Source: CAIPVR01 sp049316905
GTDB lineage: Bacteria; Actinomycetota; Acidimicrobiia; Acidimicrobiales; Microtrichaceae
NCBI GenBank assembly: GCA_049316905.1
Contig: JBMOJH010000108.1
Span: 1 to 11,227, forward strand
DNA: 11,227 bases
Reading direction: 5' to 3'
In this document: positions 7,271-11,227 of the stretch, one piece after another
How positions within the stretch are numbered: position 1 is the stretch's first letter
Layout of the letters: each line of letters begins with the position of its first letter
The notes under the pieces: model-generated
Seen by the model: only the letters and a program-made list of their open reading frames with translations
Database searches by the model: none
Told to the model about the DNA's origin: nothing
Made by a program: the position numbers and the translations under genes

Positions 7271-7323
7271 TCCCGTCCCGTCCCGCCCCGTCCCGCCCGT
7301 CCCGCCCCGCCCCGTCCCGCCCG
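7271..7323 (+). repeat. Degenerate CCCGT/CCCGC pentanucleotide repeat in the gap before the second RHS gene
   Basis: The 53 bases are built from TCCCG and CCCCG units with two shortened CCCG units, eleven units in all. It fills almost the whole gap between the stop at 7266 and the second RHS gene. The last unit merges with the CGGAG ribosome site (7322-7326). No T-rich tail or strong inverted repeat is present, so it does not look like a terminator. Copy-number change here would alter spacing but not a reading frame. Confidence 0.85.
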
Positions 7324-7331
7324 GAGTCGTC

Positions 7332-10300
7332 GTGTCCACCACCCGCCGTCCCGTCCCGCGCGCCGCCCGGCGCACCCCCTCCCGTCCGGCCACCGTGGTC
7401 GCGGTGCTCCTCGCCGTGGCACTGGCCGCGGCGGCCTGCACGACCGACGCCGACCGCGGCCTCGGCGATCCGAGCGGCCGTGTCCAGTCCGGGCCGGCGT
7501 GGGATCCCGAGACGCTCCCGCCCCTCCCGGTCGTCGACCGCTCGGGCCCGTCGGTGGTCGACGTGGAGGGGGTGGCGCTCGACGGCACCACCGGCTCCTC
7601 CACCTCCACGACCCCCACGCTGCGCTGGGCGCGGCCTCCCGCCGGTGGCCCCTGGCGGTTCACGGTGACCGACCTCGGCCCGGACGGCGGGCGTGAGCTC
7701 TGGTCGTCCGGTGACGTCCCGGTGGCGGAGGCCCGTGTCCCCGCAGGGGTCCTCGCCAACGGTCGCGCCTACCGCTGGCGCGCCGTCGACACCGGCACCG
7801 GCGCGGCGCTCGGACCGTTCGTGATGCGCGTCGACGTCCAGCGCGACGGCATGCAGCCCGTGGACGACCTGGGTGGCGCGGGCGTCGCCCGCTACACCGG
7901 CGAGCCCGTCGTCGGCTGGACCGCCCCCACGCTCGCGACCTCCGGTGGCGACATCGGCCTGAGCCTCGTCTACCGACCGTCCAACGGCGCCGCCACCACC
8001 GGTCTGCCGGACGGTTGGCGCCTCACCGCCGGCACCACCGGCACGTGGCGCCGGCTGCTCGACAACGGTGACGGCACCCTCACCCTCGAGAACGAGGCCG
8101 GCGTCCCGGTGGTCTTCGAGCCCAACCCGGGCTCCGACGGCGGCTACCGCGCCGTGTGGGGCGACCGCCAGACCTGGCCGTCGGGTTCCTTCTCCACCCT
8201 CGTCCGCGACGAGGACGGCTTCACCGTGCAGGACACCGACGGCACCGTGACCACCTTCGACGCGCCCGCCGCCGGTGGGGTCGGTCACGTGCGTGCCATC
8301 CGCGAGGCCGGGCGGGCCACCGTCCGGCAGTCGTTCCGCGACGGACGGCTGGTCGCGGTGACCGACCCGGTGTCGGAACGCTCGATCCGCCTCGACTACG
8401 GCGGCGACCCCGACTGCCCGGCCACGATGACGGGCTTCGACGCGACCCCGACCGGGCTCCTCTGCGGCGCCCGCCTCTGGGACGGGACCCGCCTCCGGGT
8501 CGGGTACCGGACCGTCACCGACGGGGACCGGACCGAACGGACGGTGCCGGTCCGCCTGGTCGCCTTCTCCGGCACCGGCGCCGCCGCCGCGGTCACCGAC
8601 CTCGCGGTCGACCGGAGTGGTCGGCCGGTCGCGGTGCGGTCCCCCGAGGCGGCCGCCGCCGTGGCGGCCGGTGTCCGCGACGCCGATGACGCCGTCACGA
8701 CCGAGCTGGCCTACGACGACCGTGGCCGCGTCGACACGGTCACCCTGCCCGCCGCGACCGCCGGGGCACCCCGCGCGGTGCGGGCGTTCACCCGGGAGTT
8801 CCGTGACGGCCGGGTGGTCGGCACGATCACGGCGCCGGCCGCCCCCGGCGCGCCCCTCGTGTCGACCGCCGCTGCGGACGCCGCCACCTTCCAGTTGGCG
8901 GAGACCGCCGGGCCCGACGGTCTGGTCGCCACCGCCACCTGGGACCCGTCCAGCGGCGCCCTCCTGTCGACCACGACCGGCCAGGGCCTGCTGACCCGTT
9001 ACGAGCGCGACGGCCTGGGCGCCCTGACGCGCCGCGTGGGTCCGGCGGCCCCCGACGCGGTGGCCTCCGGCGCGGCGCCGGCCACCGAGGTGGGCACCGA
9101 CCTGGAGTTCCGCGACGGTCAGGACCTCGACGGCCGACCCCTCGAGGGCCTCGCCGTCACCTACTGGACGAACGCCACCCGTTCGGGTGAGCCCGAGCGC
9201 TCCGAGGTCGGCCCCCGTCTCGGCGACGACGTGCCCGACGAGTACCGGTTCTCGTGGGACCGCCCCCCGGTCGGCACCGACACCTGGTCGGCCCGGCTGC
9301 TCGGCGCGGTGGTCGTGCCCGCCGACGGGGAGTGGACCTTCACCACCGGCGGTGCCCCGCTGTGGATCGACGAGCGGCCGTGCCGGCCGGCGTGCACGGT
9401 GCCCGCCGCCGCGGGTCGTGCCCTGCGGGTCCGCCTCGACGTGGAGGGCCCCGCGGGAGCGGTGGACCTGTCGTGGACCGGGCCCGGGCGGTCCGGTCCG
9501 GTGCCCACCTCCGCCCTCGTCCCGGCCCTCGGTCGCCAGTCGAGGGTGGCCACCCGCGACGCCCTCGCGGCCGGCGTGGCCGTGGACATGGTCGGGCGAA
9601 CGACCTACTCGGACCCGGTCACCGCCACCATCGACGGCTCCTGGACCGGCGGCGGCCAGCGCCGCGAGGTCACGACCGAACCCTTCCGTCCCTCCCAGGG
9701 CCGCTACGGGCGGGTCACCGCCCAGAAGCCCGCCGTGGGCGCGGCGCGCGAGCTCGACTACCACCCGGCCACCGCCCGCGTCGCCGACCCGTGCGGCAGC
9801 GGTTCCTTCGTGCAGGGCGGCCTGGTCCGCACGAACGCCGACCCCACCGCCGATCCCGCCCGACCGGTCCGTACCTTCACCGTGTACGACGCGGCGGGCC
9901 GCGGCGTGGCGTCGGTCAGCGACGACACCGGACGCTCCTTCGGCGAGGTCGTCGCCGAAGGTTCCACGCCGTGGACCTGCACCCGGCGCGACGCCGCCGG
10001 CCGCCCCGTCCGGACCGAGCAGCGCGGCGCCGAGGGGAGCGAGGAGCGTCTCCTCGAGGTGTCGTGGACCGGCCCGTCGGGCGATCCCACGATCGCCGTG
10101 AGCCGTTCCACCGCCGCCGACGGCAGCGTGGCCACCGAGACGGTGCAGCGGGACCTGCTCGGTCGGGCCGTCCGGTCGGTGGACCTGTGGGGCACCGTCA
10201 CCGAGCGGACCTACGACCCGCAGTTCCCGGAGCGCCTGCTCACCGAGGTCGTCCGTCCGGTCGGCGCCCCCGCGCAGACCCTCGCCTCCACCTACGACGG

Positions 10301-11227
10301 TGCCGGCCACCGCGTCGCCGTCTCGCTCGACGGCGTGCCCCTGTCGAGCACCACCTGGGCCAATGGTCGGCTCGACCGCGTCCGGTCCGGCACCGAGACC
10401 GTCACCTTCGACTACGACGCCAACGGCCGTCCCGTCGAGCGCACCATCTCGGGGCCGTCGGGGCGTTGGGTGGAGCTGCAGTCGATGAGTCCGGCGGGCC
10501 GGACCCTGGCCGCCGCCCTCGAGGGTCCGGGCGCCAACCGTGCGGCGTGGACCTTCGCGTACGACGCCAACGCGAGGCTCACCTCCGCCTCGGTCGACAC
10601 GCCGCTGCCGGTCACCGAGCGGGCATGGACCTACTCCTTCGACGGCGACTCCAACCTCGTCTCGCGCACGATCACCGGTGGGGACGGCTCCGTGCGCACC
10701 ATCACGAGCACCTTCGACCGGGGCGACCAGTTCACCGGCACCGACGACCCGCTCCTCGCCGGTCCGGTGGCGAGCGACCTCGGCCGCCTCACCCGGGTGG
10801 GCCCGCTCGAGGTGGACTACTTCCGTACCGGCCCGACCCGGCTCGTGCGCCACACCGACGGTTCCTCGGTGTCCTACCGCTACCGGTTCGGTCGCATGGT
10901 GCAGCGCACCGTGGGCCGCGCCGACGGGGCCACGTCGTCGGTCCGTCTGGGCGACGCCGGCGTGGTCTACGACGCGTCCGGTGCCTACCAGGGACGGCTG
11001 CTCTCCGGTGGGGGTGGCACCACCCTCTGGCTCGGGGCCGACGGGACCGTGCGGCGCACCTACCAGACCATCGGCGGCAACCGCTGGTTCAGCGTCGACG
11101 GCGCGGGCGCCCTCGTCGGAACGATGGCCGTCTACGAGCCCTTCGGCCGGGAGGTGACCGTCACCTCCGACGCGCCCACCCCGGCCGCCGCCTCGGGCGG
11201 CATCGCCTCCGGTGCTCCCGCGACGAC
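7332..11227 (+). CDS. Second RHS/YD-repeat lipoprotein with PA14 domain, 3' end outside window
   Basis: Open for 1298 codons to the right edge. GTG start with CGGAG 5 bases upstream. Signal with basic region (RRPVPRAARR), hydrophobic stretch and lipobox LAAAAC, lipidated Cys36. It is a full-length relative of the first RHS protein: Ig/Fn3-like domain (LWSSGD, YRWRAVD), GLPDGWRL and LLDNGDGTLT motifs, PA14 at about residues 606-735 (WSARLLGA, LWIDERPC, VPTSALVPALG), then YD repeats (YDAAGRG, FDYDANGRP, FAYDANARL). It reaches IGGNRWFSVDG and YEPFGREV, the point just before the linker and core in its relative, and the visible end (DAPTPAAASGG) looks like the start of a similar Pro/Ala/Thr linker. 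The six mature cysteines (362, 378, 684, 688, 821, 883) match those of the relative. The RHS core and C-terminal tail, which would show any effector, are not in the window. It is probably co-transcribed with the preceding lipoprotein gene. Confidence 0.93.
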   Translation, partial: MSTTRRPVPRAARRTPSRPATVVAVLLAVALAAAACTTDADRGLGDPSGRVQSGPAWDPETLPPLPVVDRSGPSVVDVEGVALDGTTGSSTSTTPTLRWARPPAGGPWRFTVTDLGPDGGRELWSSGDVPVAEARVPAGVLANGRAYRWRAVDTGTGAALGPFVMRVDVQRDGMQPVDDLGGAGVARYTGEPVVGWTAPTLATSGGDIGLSLVYRPSNGAATTGLPDGWRLTAGTTGTWRRLLDNGDGTLTLENEAGVPVVFEPNPGSDGGYRAVWGDRQTWPSGSFSTLVRDEDGFTVQDTDGTVTTFDAPAAGGVGHVRAIREAGRATVRQSFRDGRLVAVTDPVSERSIRLDYGGDPDCPATMTGFDATPTGLLCGARLWDGTRLRVGYRTVTDGDRTERTVPVRLVAFSGTGAAAAVTDLAVDRSGRPVAVRSPEAAAAVAAGVRDADDAVTTELAYDDRGRVDTVTLPAATAGAPRAVRAFTREFRDGRVVGTITAPAAPGAPLVSTAAADAATFQLAETAGPDGLVATATWDPSSGALLSTTTGQGLLTRYERDGLGALTRRVGPAAPDAVASGAAPATEVGTDLEFRDGQDLDGRPLEGLAVTYWTNATRSGEPERSEVGPRLGDDVPDEYRFSWDRPPVGTDTWSARLLGAVVVPADGEWTFTTGGAPLWIDERPCRPACTVPAAAGRALRVRLDVEGPAGAVDLSWTGPGRSGPVPTSALVPALGRQSRVATRDALAAGVAVDMVGRTTYSDPVTATIDGSWTGGGQRREVTTEPFRPSQGRYGRVTAQKPAVGAARELDYHPATARVADPCGSGSFVQGGLVRTNADPTADPARPVRTFTVYDAAGRGVASVSDDTGRSFGEVVAEGSTPWTCTRRDAAGRPVRTEQRGAEGSEERLLEVSWTGPSGDPTIAVSRSTAADGSVATETVQRDLLGRAVRSVDLWGTVTERTYDPQFPERLLTEVVRPVGAPAQTLASTYDGAGHRVAVSLDGVPLSSTTWANGRLDRVRSGTETVTFDYDANGRPVERTISGPSGRWVELQSMSPAGRTLAAALEGPGANRAAWTFAYDANARLTSASVDTPLPVTERAWTYSFDGDSNLVSRTITGGDGSVRTITSTFDRGDQFTGTDDPLLAGPVASDLGRLTRVGPLEVDYFRTGPTRLVRHTDGSSVSYRYRFGRMVQRTVGRADGATSSVRLGDAGVVYDASGAYQGRLLSGGGGTTLWLGADGTVRRTYQTIGGNRWFSVDGAGALVGTMAVYEPFGREVTVTSDAPTPAAASGGIASGAPAT

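Noticed and set aside
7026..10853. Minus-strand open frame of 1275 codons opposite the second RHS gene
   Set aside because: Same reasons: antisense shadow, composition unlike any protein family, and it crosses the coding 3' end of the lipoprotein gene and the pentanucleotide repeat.

Overview
This is a very GC-rich stretch (every gene has a G/C-biased third codon position) with GTG starts, Sec/lipobox lipoprotein signals and Thr/Pro-rich linkers. That points to a high-GC actinomycete (Actinomycetota). The poly-Thr lipoprotein style would fit Acidimicrobiia, but this is an impression of style and not a phylogenetic result. No tRNA, rRNA, CRISPR array, transposase or phage gene was seen.

Layout, left to right. 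(1) The 5' end of a lipoprotein gene on the minus strand runs off the left edge (start codon at 173). (2) A short divergent region of about 85 bp holds a perfect 6-5-6 palindrome over a possible promoter. (3) A plus-strand gene encodes a six-helix membrane protein made of three copies of a two-helix hairpin, probably YrhK-like. (4) A 1608-residue lipoprotein with YD/RHS repeats, an embedded PA14 domain, a Thr/Pro linker, an RHS core and a 200-residue C-terminal tail (1193-6019). (5) A GC-only hairpin and an AT-richer possible promoter. (6) A 377-residue cysteine-rich lipoprotein of unknown family (6133-7266). (7) A 65-bp gap filled by a CCCGT/CCCGC pentanucleotide repeat. (8) A second RHS lipoprotein, collinear with the first, open to the right edge (7332 onward).

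The main content is an exported RHS locus: two tandem, diverged RHS lipoproteins on either side of an unknown lipoprotein, all on one strand. Both RHS proteins have the same order of parts: lipid anchor, Ig/Fn3-like domain, beta-rich N-terminal region, YD repeats, PA14, YD repeats, then a Thr/Pro linker (seen in the first, apparently beginning in the second). They also share the same six mature cysteines in three close pairs. RHS proteins of this kind commonly act as shells that display or deliver a C-terminal effector, or as adhesive surface proteins. Which applies here cannot be decided from sequence: the C-terminal tail of the first shows no toxin family I recognise, and the tail of the second lies outside the window. 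The intervening lipoprotein is the natural candidate for a partner or a surface-located immunity protein, by position only.
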